Below, piece by piece: positions 17,716 to 27,021 of a DNA stretch of 64,000 nucleotides. The stretch is taken from assembly GCF_900116425.1 (NCBI RefSeq), contig NZ_FPAS01000005.1, forward strand, positions 62,001 to 126,000. Reading direction: 5' to 3'. The stretch comes from Lishizhenia tianjinensis (GTDB lineage: Bacteria; Bacteroidota; Bacteroidia; Flavobacteriales_D; Crocinitomicaceae). A program made the position numbers and the translations under genes. Below the pieces are notes generated by a model that was not told where the DNA came from, ran no database searches, and saw only the letters and a program-made list of their open reading frames with translations. The stretch's first letter is position 1, and each line of letters opens with the position of its first letter.

Positions 17716-20700
17716 TAATTAACTCTATTAAAGTATTCACTCGCTCTGTCTTTGTAATACCTCTCTAAGGTGGGATTTAAAGACCTTAATAGCTCAAGTT
17801 GTTTTTCTTTCAACTTCTTATACTCTAAAAAATCAATAGGGTTACCTTTTTCTTCATTTTTTCCTTCTTCACTTTCACGTTGCTCATCAAAGCCTCTTTC
17901 TTTCAGTGCTTTCTCGCTTTCCAACATACGTGTTAAAATCTCTTGTTGACGATTAATTAACTCCTGATTCCATTGTTTATTAATCAATTCTTCTTGCTGT
18001 TTTTCGAGCTCTTCCAACAAAGGGTTTAACACATCACCTTCCCTTTTCCCACCTTTATTCAATTCGTTCTTCATTTCTTCTAAACGACGTCTAATCTCAC
18101 TTTGCTGCGCTGCCATTTGTGCAGCTTGTTGAGCTCCCATAGGTATAGGATTTGAACCTTTTTGGTTACCTGGTTTATTCCCTCCTGGAGACATCCCTTT
18201 TTTCATACTCTCTAGTTGCTTCTTCAGCATCTCCTTCATCCCTTCCATTGATTGATTTCCAGAGCTACCCTTTCCTTTACCTCCTGGGTTATTACAAGAA
18301 CCACTACCCCCATCTTGTCCTTGCATTTCTTCTTGCATCTGGGATAAACTTTCATCAAACAACAAGGCCAAGTTATTAAAACTGGTCATCACATACTGTT
18401 GCTTAACCACCAAAGAGCTCACCTTTCTTTCATCAATATCTTCCAGCAATGCTGAATAATTTCTATCAATAGACCTTAACTCTTGATCAATAAACTTTGC
18501 GATTTTCGGATTACGCATAGCCAAGGCCTCTAAACTATCCTTTAAAGGAACTGCATCATCCATTATTTTACGTTGCTCTCTTCCCACATTTATATACTCG
18601 GGATCTGAACTATCCATAGCCCCAAACTTCTCCATGTTTGCTTCCTGACTTACACTCAAATCAACCAATGATTCTAAACACGCCCTTAAGAACTCATAAT
18701 CCTCTTGATTCTGTTCTTGTTGACTTTGCATTTGCATACCATTAATTTTTGCCGCCATCTCCTTCATGTCGTCCGCCGCTTTCTTCTGGTTTTGTTTCGC
18801 TTTTTCCTTTTTATTCTTTGATAAACTCTCTTCAGACTCCGAAAAAGTTTCTTTCACATCCTCTTTTTCCTCCTTAAGATCTTCCATATCTAAAGGACGT
18901 TTCAACTCTTCATTCTCCTTCAACGTCTCCTCATAATCCTTCATAAGCTCATCGAAACTTTCTTCCAAGGCTTTTTGTTCCTTCAATTTCTCATCTACAG
19001 CTTTGTTAGACTCCGACAGCTCCTCCATTTCATCAGCCAACTCCTTCAAAGCTTCTTCAATATCATTCAGTTTCTCATTCACCTGTAATTGTTTCAGTTG
19101 TTCCAAAGCCCTATCTAACTCTTTGTTCAACTCCTCAGCACTTTTCTCTACCTCTTCACTTAACTCCTTTTGTCCGTTATCCTTTTGCTGTTCCAAAAGC
19201 TTCTCCAATTCCTCTAATAAATCTTTCAATTCATCATCCATCAACTCTTCTAACAACTCATTTAACAACTCCTGTTTTTCCAATAATTCAAGTTCTTCTT
19301 CAGAGAATTTATCCTTCTTTTCCCAAGAATCTTCCAAGTCCTTTTTAATATCTTCTAAAAGCTTTTCTAAACTCTGTTGTTGTTTTTGTACTTCTTCTAA
19401 ACGCTGTTTCTTATTCCAATCACTCGCCTTGTTGTTGAGTAAATTCTTTTTCAAATCCTTCACGCTTTTCTGAAAATCCTCTGCCTTCTTCATCGCCTCT
19501 TCCATACTTGAATTAGCTTTTTGCAAATCCTCTTGTCTTTCTTTCTTTAATTCCTCTTTAGAAGGAATCGCTAAGGTATATACCGTACTTTTGGTCTTCT
19601 TTGAGCCATTCACCTTGTCATTATCCAACACTTCGAAATAATAGCTCACTCTATCTTCTGGTTTCAAATTCAAACGCGAAAAATCAAAAGACATATCAAT
19701 AATACCTTCCGTTGAACCTATGCCTGGCAGTCGTGTTCGCTCAACCTTCTTTTCTCCATTTTTACTTTCAATAACATAAACGAAGGCAACTTCCAAAATT
19801 CCTATATCATCCTTTGCACTTCCATCAAAATCTATCTTATTCACATTGGTACTATCCACAATTCTCTGTAAAGCCAGGGTTGGATAAGCATCCTTAATCA
19901 CTTCTATATTGTAGGTTAATGATTCTTTATTACCCAATTCGTTACTCTCCAAAACGAAACTTAGCTTTTCGTCTTTCTTCACGGTTAAAGAAAAATTGAC
20001 TCCCTTTTCATTAAAGGACGTCACACTATCCCCCACCTCTATTTTTAAACTAGCTGCATTTTTTGACAACAAATCATAACGAATCACGGTACCTTCAGGA
20101 ACTAAAAGATCTGCAACATTTTCTACCACTTCATTTTTCATTCCCAGATAGCTTGGGTACACTAATTCTGCATTGAACTTTACAAATCCAGCCTTGCCCA
20201 CTACATCAACCTGATAAGCTTCGCTTTCAAAACCATTGGCTGAAAAATAAAAGGACAGATCTTGCGTAATTTTTGGAAAACTATATGAACGCTTATCCTT
20301 TGTTGACTGTTCCATTAAAAACACGCCTTGATCCGAATGGATAAATACTTTGTCTGGTAAGGCTTCATTTTTCTTTGCTTTCAAACGAAGGTTTAACATC
20401 AAGGCTTCCCCTTCTTCAACTTTCAAATTTTCATTCTCCAAAACAAAATCAAAAGGAGCAGGAATAGCATAGTGCGTATTGTAATTGATTAACCTTTCTG
20501 TTCCTTCTTTATAAAAGGAAGGAGCAAAAACTGCCAACGCCAATACAACTAAGAAAACTGGAACTACATATTTTAAATACTTTTTGTTTTCAGAAATATC
20601 TATGGCCGATGAAAAAGGAACGGCACTTAACTGATTGGATTTTTGCTCAACGCTTGCCAACAACAAATCGTAATGCTTTTGTTCCCTTGAAGCAGCTTCC

Positions 20701-21041
20701 AACTGCAGGGTATTCAACAAAGCATCCTTCACATTGGGAAAGAAATCACCAATAATAACGGAAGCTTGATCTCGAGAAATTCTTTTCCCGAAAGAAAATA
20801 GCTTCAACAATGGAATTAAGAAATAATAAACGAAGAGATATAAGATGATGCCCAAAGCACCAAAAAACAAAACTGCACGCACCGAAGAATTAAACCTTCC
20901 GAAGTATTCCAAAAGATTCACAACTAGAAAAGACAACAAAGCAAAACCAGAAAAAAGAATAACACCTTTCACCAATTGGTTCTTGTAATACTTTCTAATA
21001 AACGCATCAATTTGCTCTATTAAACGATCAAACGCTCCCAT
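17715..21041 (-). CDS. DUF4175-family large membrane coiled-coil protein
   Basis: This 1108-residue protein has hydrophobic segments near residues 25-45, 57-80 and 150-170, a beta-rich region (about 190-500), then a very long charged coiled coil (about 500-760) rich in E, K and L. A Gly/Ser/Met/Gln-rich linker follows (about 900-985), with another helical part and the end EYFNRVN. This arrangement fits the DUF4175 proteins of Bacteroidota, whose role is unknown. The bulk probably lies in the periplasm. It heads the operon with the ATPase, ybeY, mnmG and methyltransferase genes, which may link envelope state to the signalling ATPase; that link is inference. Confidence 0.82.
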   Translation of the reverse strand: MGAFDRLIEQIDAFIRKYYKNQLVKGVILFSGFALLSFLVVNLLEYFGRFNSSVRAVLFFGALGIILYLFVYYFLIPLLKLFSFGKRISRDQASVIIGDFFPNVKDALLNTLQLEAASREQKHYDLLLASVEQKSNQLSAVPFSSAIDISENKKYLKYVVPVFLVVLALAVFAPSFYKEGTERLINYNTHYAIPAPFDFVLENENLKVEEGEALMLNLRLKAKKNEALPDKVFIHSDQGVFLMEQSTKDKRSYSFPKITQDLSFYFSANGFESEAYQVDVVGKAGFVKFNAELVYPSYLGMKNEVVENVADLLVPEGTVIRYDLLSKNAASLKIEVGDSVTSFNEKGVNFSLTVKKDEKLSFVLESNELGNKESLTYNIEVIKDAYPTLALQRIVDSTNVNKIDFDGSAKDDIGILEVAFVYVIESKNGEKKVERTRLPGIGSTEGIIDMSFDFSRLNLKPEDRVSYYFEVLDNDKVNGSKKTKSTVYTLAIPSKEELKKERQEDLQKANSSMEEAMKKAEDFQKSVKDLKKNLLNNKASDWNKKQRLEEVQKQQQSLEKLLEDIKKDLEDSWEKKDKFSEEELELLEKQELLNELLEELMDDELKDLLEELEKLLEQQKDNGQKELSEEVEKSAEELNKELDRALEQLKQLQVNEKLNDIEEALKELADEMEELSESNKAVDEKLKEQKALEESFDELMKDYEETLKENEELKRPLDMEDLKEEKEDVKETFSESEESLSKNKKEKAKQNQKKAADDMKEMAAKINGMQMQSQQEQNQEDYEFLRACLESLVDLSVSQEANMEKFGAMDSSDPEYINVGREQRKIMDDAVPLKDSLEALAMRNPKIAKFIDQELRSIDRNYSALLEDIDERKVSSLVVKQQYVMTSFNNLALLFDESLSQMQEEMQGQDGGSGSCNNPGGKGKGSSGNQSMEGMKEMLKKQLESMKKGMSPGGNKPGNQKGSNPIPMGAQQAAQMAAQQSEIRRRLEEMKNELNKGGKREGDVLNPLLEELEKQQEELINKQWNQELINRQQEILTRMLESEKALKERGFDEQRESEEGKNEEKGNPIDFLEYKKLKEKQLELLRSLNPTLERYYKDRASEYFNRVN

Positions 21042-21145
21042 ATATTCCCTTCAATTTAGCTTAACTTACTAAGTTATATTATCTAACGTATAAAATTGTA
21101 ACAAGAATGTCTTCCTTATACAATTTAACAGTTCAGCTAATCCAT

Positions 21146-21153
21146 TATCTTTG
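21146..21153 (+). promoter_or_regulatory. -7 promoter element of gltX
   Basis: TATCTTTG matches TAnnTTTG and lies 16 bases before the gltX ATG, which implies a very short leader or an almost leaderless mRNA. Confidence 0.6.
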
Positions 21154-21169
21154 CACAAAATTTTAGAAA

Positions 21170-22699
21170 ATGTCTGATAAAGCTGTACGCGTAAGATTTG
21201 CCCCTTCTCCAACAGGACCCTTACACATGGGTGGGGTAAGAACTGCATTATACAATTACTTATTTGCGAAGAAAAACAATGGTACTTTCATCCTGCGTTT
21301 AGAAGATACGGATCAAACTCGTTTTGTTCCTGGTGCTTTTGAATACATCATGGATGCATTAGCTTGGTGTGGAATTTCTCCAGACGAAGGTCCAGGTGTT
21401 GGTGGTGAGTACGGTCCTTACATTCAATCTGAACGTAAAGCCATGTACCTACCTTACGCAGAACAATTGGTTGCAGAAGGTAAAGCCTACTACGCTTTTG
21501 ATACAGCTGAGAGCTTGACAGAAATGCGTGAGCGTGCTAAAACTATGAAAATGCCGAACTGGCAATACAATGCCGTTACGCGTAATTCTATGCAAAACTC
21601 TTTAACACTTCCAGCAGACGAAGTAGAAAAAAGAATAGCAAATGGTGATGCTTATGTGATCCGTTTTAAAATGCCGCGTAATGTAGATGTTCGTTTCGAA
21701 GATATCGTTCGTGGATGGGTGGTTGTAAATACAAATAACTTAGATGATAAAGTTTTGTTTAAGTCAGACGGTATGCCAACTTACCACTTAGCGAACATAG
21801 TGGATGACCACACCATGAAAATCTCTCACGTAATCCGTGGTGAAGAATGGTTGCCATCTGCTCCCCTACACGTTTTGTTGTACGAAGCTTTTGGATGGGA
21901 TGCACCACAATTTGCTCACTTACCTTTATTGTTAAGACCAGACGGAAACGGTAAACTATCTAAGCGTGATGGTGATCGTTTAGGTTTCCCAGTTTTCCCA
22001 ACGAACTGGACAACAGCAGAAGGAGAATTATTCTCAGGATACAGAGAGCAAGGTTATTTACCACAAGCTTTCATTAACATGTTAGCTTTCTTAGGATGGA
22101 ACCCAGGAACACCACAAGAATTATTCTCTTTAGAAGAATTGGTACAAGCCTTCACTTTAGAAAGAGTGGGTAAAGCCGGTGCTAAATTCGACGCGGATAA
22201 AACTAAGTGGTACCAACAACAATATTTAAGAGCTGCAGACAAAACAGTTTTAGCGAAAGAATTACAAACTCTTCTAGACACACAATACGAACTTTCTTTC
22301 TTAGAAGAAATCGTAGAGATGATGAAAGAACGTGCTACTTTCTTAAAAGATATGTTAGTTGAAGGAGATTACTTCTTTGCTGCTCCAACTTCTTACGACG
22401 ATAAAACAGTACGTAAAAAATGGAAAGACAACACTACTCCATTGATGGAAGAGTGGTTAGAAAGACTTTCTAGCTTAGAGGATTTCAGTGCAGAAAATAT
22501 AGAAGTTGCTTTCAAAGCTTTCTTAGAAGAAAAAGAATTAGGAATTGGTGCTGTACTTCCAAACTTCCGTTTGTTGTTGACAGGAAAAGGAATGGGACCA
22601 AGCATGTTCTCTATCGCTAACTTGTTAGGTAAAGAAGAATGTGTAGCGCGCATGGAAGTAGGTATTAAAGCAATTACAGCTATCAAAGCTGAAGCATAA
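21170..22699 (+). CDS. gltX: Glutamyl-tRNA synthetase
   Basis: The 509-residue class I synthetase charges tRNA-Glu. It shows the HIGH-type motif in FAPSPTGPLHMGGVRTALYN, the conserved RLEDTDQTR, LPSAPLHVLLYEA and the KMSKS-type motif KLSKRDGDR. The C-terminal helical anticodon domain is complete. Whether it is strictly Glu-specific cannot be read from sequence alone. Codon use is strongly biased (AT-ending, few rare codons), as for highly expressed genes, similar to gcvP. folB follows after 3 bases. Confidence 0.97.
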   Translation: MSDKAVRVRFAPSPTGPLHMGGVRTALYNYLFAKKNNGTFILRLEDTDQTRFVPGAFEYIMDALAWCGISPDEGPGVGGEYGPYIQSERKAMYLPYAEQLVAEGKAYYAFDTAESLTEMRERAKTMKMPNWQYNAVTRNSMQNSLTLPADEVEKRIANGDAYVIRFKMPRNVDVRFEDIVRGWVVVNTNNLDDKVLFKSDGMPTYHLANIVDDHTMKISHVIRGEEWLPSAPLHVLLYEAFGWDAPQFAHLPLLLRPDGNGKLSKRDGDRLGFPVFPTNWTTAEGELFSGYREQGYLPQAFINMLAFLGWNPGTPQELFSLEELVQAFTLERVGKAGAKFDADKTKWYQQQYLRAADKTVLAKELQTLLDTQYELSFLEEIVEMMKERATFLKDMLVEGDYFFAAPTSYDDKTVRKKWKDNTTPLMEEWLERLSSLEDFSAENIEVAFKAFLEEKELGIGAVLPNFRLLLTGKGMGPSMFSIANLLGKEECVARMEVGIKAITAIKAEA

Positions 22700-22702
22700 A
22701 CC

Positions 22703-23101
22703 ATGAAACATACCATAGAAGTAAACGGAATTAAGTTGTATGCCTTTCACGGTTGTTTAACCGAAGAAGGTAAAGTAGGCGGACATTACATCGTTGATGT
22801 TTCTGTAACCACAGACTTTTCTGATGCTGCCAAAGAAGACGATTTAAGCAAGACGGTTGATTACGTTCAAATCAATAAAATTGTAAAATCTGAAATGGGT
22901 ATACGTTCTAAATTAATAGAACAAGTAGGTCAGCGAATCGTGGATAAAATGAAAAGCGAGATCAAAGGTTTACATTCTTTAAAAGTGAAAATCACAAAGT
23001 TAACGCCTCCTATTAACGGAGATGTGAACAATGTGGCCATCATCATAGAGGAAGATGTTTACCAACAAAACCCTATTGGAGGTTATCGAAAAGACAACTA
23101 G
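22703..23101 (+). CDS. folB: Dihydroneopterin aldolase (FolB)
   Basis: The 132-residue protein matches FolB, which cleaves dihydroneopterin to 6-hydroxymethyl-dihydropterin in folate synthesis. Family motifs are LYAFHGCLTEEGKVGGHYIVDV (here with Cys where Val or Ala is common), the YxxI segment VDYVQINKIV, LIEQVGQRIVDKM and the KITKLTPPINGDVNNVAIII stretch with the catalytic lysine region. It starts 3 bases after gltX and is probably cotranscribed. Confidence 0.93.
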   Translation: MKHTIEVNGIKLYAFHGCLTEEGKVGGHYIVDVSVTTDFSDAAKEDDLSKTVDYVQINKIVKSEMGIRSKLIEQVGQRIVDKMKSEIKGLHSLKVKITKLTPPINGDVNNVAIIIEEDVYQQNPIGGYRKDN

Positions 23102-23121
23102 TTCAATAAAAAATTAAATAA

Positions 23122-23155
23122 TTGGGCGACAACTAAAGAAATTTTATTATTTTTG
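23122..23155 (+). promoter_or_regulatory. Promoter of tRNA-Cys, overlapped by a palindrome
   Basis: TTG (23122-23124) and TATTTTTG (23148-23155) are separated by 23 bases, as in the Bacteroidota TTG/TAnnTTTG promoter. GGGCGACAA (23124-23132) and TTGTCGCCC (23153-23161) form a perfect 9-bp inverted repeat over the same bases, which could be an operator or a folB 3' hairpin. Confidence 0.6.
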
Positions 23156-23167
23156 TCGCCCGATAAT

Positions 23168-23238
23168 GGTCCTGTGGCCGAGTGGCTAGGCAGAGGTCTG
23201 CAAAACCTTGTACGGCGGTTCGAATCCGTTCGGGACCT
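23168..23238 (+). tRNA. tRNA-Cys (GCA)
   Basis: A 71-base cloverleaf: acceptor GGTCCTG pairs with CGGGACC (one G-U), D arm GCC/GGC, anticodon arm GAGGT-CTGCAAA-ACCTT with anticodon GCA, and a T arm around TTCGAAT with G-U pairs in its stem. The discriminator base is U as expected for tRNA-Cys. The full CCA end is not encoded. Confidence 0.96.
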
Positions 23239-23243
23239 CATTT

Positions 23244-23279
23244 AAAACGCTTGATTCTTATAGAGTTAAGCGTTTTTTT
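23244..23279 (+). terminator. Terminator after tRNA-Cys
   Basis: AAAACGCTT (23244-23252) pairs with AAGCGTTTT (23268-23276), followed by more T. It sits 6 bases after the tRNA. Confidence 0.85.
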
Positions 23280-23481
23280 ATGCTCCTAACTTTTCTGCAA
23301 ATCCCCTACGTAAACTTCGGGGTCGGGTCAACACTATAAGTTTTATCATCTCCCCTTATTTTTGCAATACCGTAGAACAAGTTTCTTTGGTCACTTTTTC
23401 TACGGCACAAAAAAACGGCTCACTTCAAAAAGCTAACCGTTCATGCCCCTATTTGGTCATTTAAAATTCAAGGTTCAAAAT
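23280..23481. other. Intergenic stretch with promoter-like box and inverted repeat
   Basis: No ORF is visible. TATTTTTG at 23357-23364 matches the -7 element. Just after it, CCGTAGAA (23370-23377) and TTCTACGG (23398-23405) form a perfect 8-bp inverted repeat with a 20-base loop. AACGG (23414-23418) and CCGTT (23437-23441) flank another hairpin that with its minus-strand T run could end the CotH gene. A short plus-strand RNA starting near 23371 is possible. Confidence 0.35.
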
Positions 23482-25833
23482 TCAAAATATAGAATCCTTC
23501 TCCATTCTTAATTTACGTCTGCGTTTTCTTCTTACCAAAATAAATATTAAAGTACCCAAGGCAACAGTACTACTTATCGCGTAAAAAAAAAGTTGACGGT
23601 AAAATTCCTTTTGTCTTTCCTCTGCTTCGTAAAACAATTGCGCTTTACTTTTAGCACCAGGATTAGGTGTTTCTAACAGGTATCCTTTCTCCTCTTCCTT
23701 CTTGTAAGTAAAACGGGCCAAAACCAAATTACTTGTATCGTTCTCAGCAATACCTATCTTCTTTAAAGAAATGGAGACTATTCTATTTGTATCAGCATCA
23801 TAGAGACGTATTTTATCACTTTCCGCTTTAAAACCAAAGCCTATATCACCTACAATATAATTCGCATCAGGATAGCGCTTTAAATAAGCCTTTTTGTTCT
23901 GAACCAAAACAACAAATCCATGAGGTTCTAAGCGTGTTCCCTGTGGAACCACAAAGTGATGTTTATCCTCTTCATCTTTTACTATCCAGCCCGAGATATC
24001 TATCAAGGTGTCTTTTAAGTTGTAGATTTCAATAAAATCTTCGCTGTCATCATCCTTCGCTTGTGCTGCATTAATTTCAGAAACTACTACAAATTTCCTC
24101 CAATCCGACTTCGGTCTTTTCTCGAAGATGGGTTCAAAAACAGTATTTTCGTTTACATCCACATATAAAACTGGAGACACTTCACTCCTACCCTTCCATC
24201 CTTTAAATACATAATCAAAACGAGGTGTAGCAACTACCTTTAATTTAATACCTGGAAAATATTGACCGCTATAATTTTGTTTCAATTCTAAGGTGTTAAA
24301 ATCAACCTTTCCCGCTTTCTTATCTACAACAACTTTCACATTAACAGGTGCCGCTAATTCAAACCTTTCCTGTATAAATTGATACAAATAACGCGGACGT
24401 TGTTCTGCAAAATCCTTGATGTACTGCCAACTTCTATCGTAACGTGAACGGTAAATTCCCCATCGTTTTAAATGCGCATCAATTTCATTTTGTTGTTCTG
24501 TCTTTAGCTTATCCGCCAAGGTCATAGCACGTGTAGAGTCAAAGGTTGTATTCAACAAATCACAAAACTGGTTGATATACAGCATCTTTAAAGAATCATG
24601 CTCTAAAATTTTACGAATAATTAGAGTCGACCATGACGGATTTGGCCACTGCTCATTGCTATAGGTTGTAAAATCTTCAACGGTATTGTTTCTCACCTCA
24701 TGAGCACCTGTTGTATTCAACCCCAAATCCAAATCAAAGAAAATCCATTTCCACTTTGTTTCTGGCGAAGTCGATTTATAATAACGTATGTTTCCACCCG
24801 CATCTCCATTCGCTGTGTACGTTTCCAGTATGTTATAGAGTATATAATTGTCTATATCTATTTCCGCACTCACAAATGCCAAAGCTTCAGGATCTGTTAA
24901 ACTGTTGTTTTGAATAAATTTTAAGGTATTTCTATAATCGTAAGGAGAACCATGTTGTCTTTCATACACATGACGCATAATAATCACAGAATCCTTATCA
25001 TAACCATAATGCGCCTTTAAGTAATGCTCATTGATTTTTTCTCGAATGTTATACAAGCCCCAATACCTGCCATTAATATATACCGCACAAGGTCTATACT
25101 CCTGATAATCTATCCCTGTTTCTTTTACCAATTGAGTTGCGAAAACATCTCTAGCATGTGCGGCTAACATATCTCCTCCCCCATTTCTTAGCACAAAGTT
25201 TTTATACTTGTTTATCTCTAATTGCGGAAAAATTGGATATTCAAATTTCTTTTGTCCGTACTTCGAGCGGGCATAAATGGCTAAAGATTTTTGAGGCATA
25301 GATTTACTATAACCACCAAAGATTTTCACCCCTGCCCTCTGGTTAAAACCTATAACTCCATTGGTATCAAAAAACTCTATGTTGATTTCTCTCTCCCAAT
25401 CCTTCCAAAAATTGGCTCCCATATAAGGATCTATAGTATCTGCACAACATCCTTTTTCAAATATCCCTATGGCAGAATCAAAGAAATTAGCAGGGTTAGA
25501 AACGATAGAAATAATAGGTAGATCGTGCTTAAAATCCGTTATGTAAGAAAGTACAGTATCCTTCCTTTTTCCTGTAACATCATAAAGGGCGATCGAAAAA
25601 CAAGTATTTCCAACTATACTTTCTGTAGAATTTAAACGCTGACTATAACTAGAAGGACGTGTTCCATCTGTTGTAAAATAAGCCTTACTACCTTCGGGAA
25701 TAACAAAACTAACTTTGTTTAAGTCGGGATAATTACCCGGTTTTGGACGTGCTTCAAACTCTATTTGACCAAAACTCAGAAAAGACAATACCATGCCTAA
25801 TCCTACACTTATCTTTTTAGTTAATGCTTTCAT
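23482..25833 (-). CDS. CotH-like kinase protein with lamin-tail domain and C-terminal membrane anchor
   Basis: The 783-residue protein has a signal peptide (1-22, ending SFG). A chitobiase-like beta domain (KAYFTTDGTRPS) is followed by a CotH module (about 105-480) with GGYSKSMPQKSLAIYAR, NFVLRNGGGDM and WKWIFFDLDLGLNTTG, where the last carries the acidic metal-binding residues of CotH kinases. An Ig/bacterial-repeat-like part comes next (about 500-560), then a lamin-tail domain (about 580-700; FVVVSEINAAQAKDDDSEDFIEIYN). One transmembrane helix lies near 750-770, followed by a basic tail (RRKRRRKLR). No T9SS sorting domain is seen. Targets are unknown. Confidence 0.82.
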   Translation of the reverse strand: MKALTKKISVGLGMVLSFLSFGQIEFEARPKPGNYPDLNKVSFVIPEGSKAYFTTDGTRPSSYSQRLNSTESIVGNTCFSIALYDVTGKRKDTVLSYITDFKHDLPIISIVSNPANFFDSAIGIFEKGCCADTIDPYMGANFWKDWEREINIEFFDTNGVIGFNQRAGVKIFGGYSKSMPQKSLAIYARSKYGQKKFEYPIFPQLEINKYKNFVLRNGGGDMLAAHARDVFATQLVKETGIDYQEYRPCAVYINGRYWGLYNIREKINEHYLKAHYGYDKDSVIIMRHVYERQHGSPYDYRNTLKFIQNNSLTDPEALAFVSAEIDIDNYILYNILETYTANGDAGGNIRYYKSTSPETKWKWIFFDLDLGLNTTGAHEVRNNTVEDFTTYSNEQWPNPSWSTLIIRKILEHDSLKMLYINQFCDLLNTTFDSTRAMTLADKLKTEQQNEIDAHLKRWGIYRSRYDRSWQYIKDFAEQRPRYLYQFIQERFELAAPVNVKVVVDKKAGKVDFNTLELKQNYSGQYFPGIKLKVVATPRFDYVFKGWKGRSEVSPVLYVDVNENTVFEPIFEKRPKSDWRKFVVVSEINAAQAKDDDSEDFIEIYNLKDTLIDISGWIVKDEEDKHHFVVPQGTRLEPHGFVVLVQNKKAYLKRYPDANYIVGDIGFGFKAESDKIRLYDADTNRIVSISLKKIGIAENDTSNLVLARFTYKKEEEKGYLLETPNPGAKSKAQLFYEAEERQKEFYRQLFFYAISSTVALGTLIFILVRRKRRRKLRMEKDSIF

Positions 25834-25872
25834 TCTGAATCAAAAATAAGTTGAAATAGAGCGCAAATAAAA

Positions 25873-25914
25873 AACGGTTAACAAAAGAATTAACACTTTT
25901 ATTAACCGTTATAC
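25873..25914 (-). terminator. Terminator of the anti-sigma-like gene
   Basis: AACGGTTAA (25873-25881) and TTAACCGTT (25902-25910) form a 9-bp stem, with an inner AAAAG/CTTTT pairing. On the minus strand it is followed by TTTTTTATTT. It lies 26 bases after the stop of the minus-strand gene. Confidence 0.8.
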
Positions 25915-25935
25915 ATTTCAGGGTTTAACTTTTCC

Positions 25936-27021
25936 TTACCTAAAAATCGTAATTGTTCCGTGGTGATTCAATGGATAACCATTCATATCTTCTGCAATGA
26001 TGATGATGTAATAAGTTCCTTCTGGCACTACATTTCCATCTCTACCTAAACCATTCCAAATAAAGTTTATATCATCTGTTTCGTAAACCACTTGTTGTTG
26101 TTGATCAACTATCCTAATGTTTGCTCTTTTAATTCCTTCCGCTTCGATGAAATACGTATCATTACTTCCATCATTTGTAGGTGTAAACGTATTCGGAATT
26201 CGCGTGAATTTCCCAGCTACTTCTACTTTAATTTTCACTTCTTTTTCCACTATATCATCACCAGAAACTATACGCGCAATCACTGTTTTCTGACCAGGAG
26301 TTTCAAAGAAATATTCCGCTTTTCTATTTGTACTGTAGGTATTATTTCCAAAATCCCACTCTATGGCGTCAAATTCATCACCCTCTATCGTAAAGGTGTA
26401 TACATTCTTCTCCACTTCGTACTTTATCTCGAAACTAGCCTCCATTATACTTGGTTGCTCTTCTTTACTTATCGTTTCTTCTTTAGAAGTTTCTAGGACC
26501 TTTACACTTGAAGTATTTTTCTCTTCTGAAACTAATGATTTCTGTTGCTCTTCGCTTGCTGTAATTCCAGTACCTTGTGGTTCTATACCAGCAGGTTCAT
26601 TTACCTTTTGCTCCCTTTCTTCCCCACTTTTTACATCAGCAGCATGTACAGCATTCGTCTCTTCTTCTAACGTTTCTTCTACAGTCTTCGCTTCTTCTAT
26701 TTCCTCTTTAACAGAAATACTAACTTCTTGGTTTTCTAGCTTTTCATTTTCTTGAATAAGCTGCGTGTTTGGTACAACTGTAGCTACCTTTTCCTCTCCT
26801 CTATCCGCGATAAAGTAAGTAGCTGTTCCCAATGCTGCAAGGGTTGCAACACCAAGAATAATTTTCCCACCTAAACCTAAAGACGTTCCACTAGCTGCAG
26901 CACCAGATGCACCTGCACCTACCTGACTCGCAATGGAAGACCACAATTGCGGATTAACATCCACACTATGGTCTTTAAGTTTATCGGAAAATACTTCCTT
27001 AAATAAATCTTTATCTTTCAA
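25936..27021 (-). CDS. Membrane anti-sigma-like protein with PKD-like and T9SS type B C-terminal domains
   Basis: The 361-residue protein has a short cytoplasmic start (MKDKDLFKEVFSDKLKDHSV...NPQLWSSI), one transmembrane helix (about 50-70, GGKIILGVATLAALGTATYF) and an acidic, low-complexity Glu/Lys-rich stretch (about 80-200). A PKD-like fold follows (FEIKYEVEKNVYTFTIEGDEFDAIEWDFG, about 200-265), then a gliding-associated/T9SS type B domain (IPNTFTPTNDGSNDTYF...GTITIFR). Its start overlaps the upstream ECF sigma gene by 11 bases, so it is probably the cognate anti-sigma factor. The N-terminus does not show a classic ZAS motif. A T9SS-type domain on an inner-membrane protein is unusual for cargo and may be a sensor. 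Confidence 0.78.
   Translation of the reverse strand: MKDKDLFKEVFSDKLKDHSVDVNPQLWSSIASQVGAGASGAAASGTSLGLGGKIILGVATLAALGTATYFIADRGEEKVATVVPNTQLIQENEKLENQEVSISVKEEIEEAKTVEETLEEETNAVHAADVKSGEEREQKVNEPAGIEPQGTGITASEEQQKSLVSEEKNTSSVKVLETSKEETISKEEQPSIMEASFEIKYEVEKNVYTFTIEGDEFDAIEWDFGNNTYSTNRKAEYFFETPGQKTVIARIVSGDDIVEKEVKIKVEVAGKFTRIPNTFTPTNDGSNDTYFIEAEGIKRANIRIVDQQQQVVYETDDINFIWNGLGRDGNVVPEGTYYIIIIAEDMNGYPLNHHGTITIFR

Noticed and set aside
19003-19473. 156-codon serine-rich plus-strand ORF inside the DUF4175 gene
   Set aside because: It is the antisense reading of the Glu/Lys-rich coiled coil; the serine/phenylalanine bias is a by-product.
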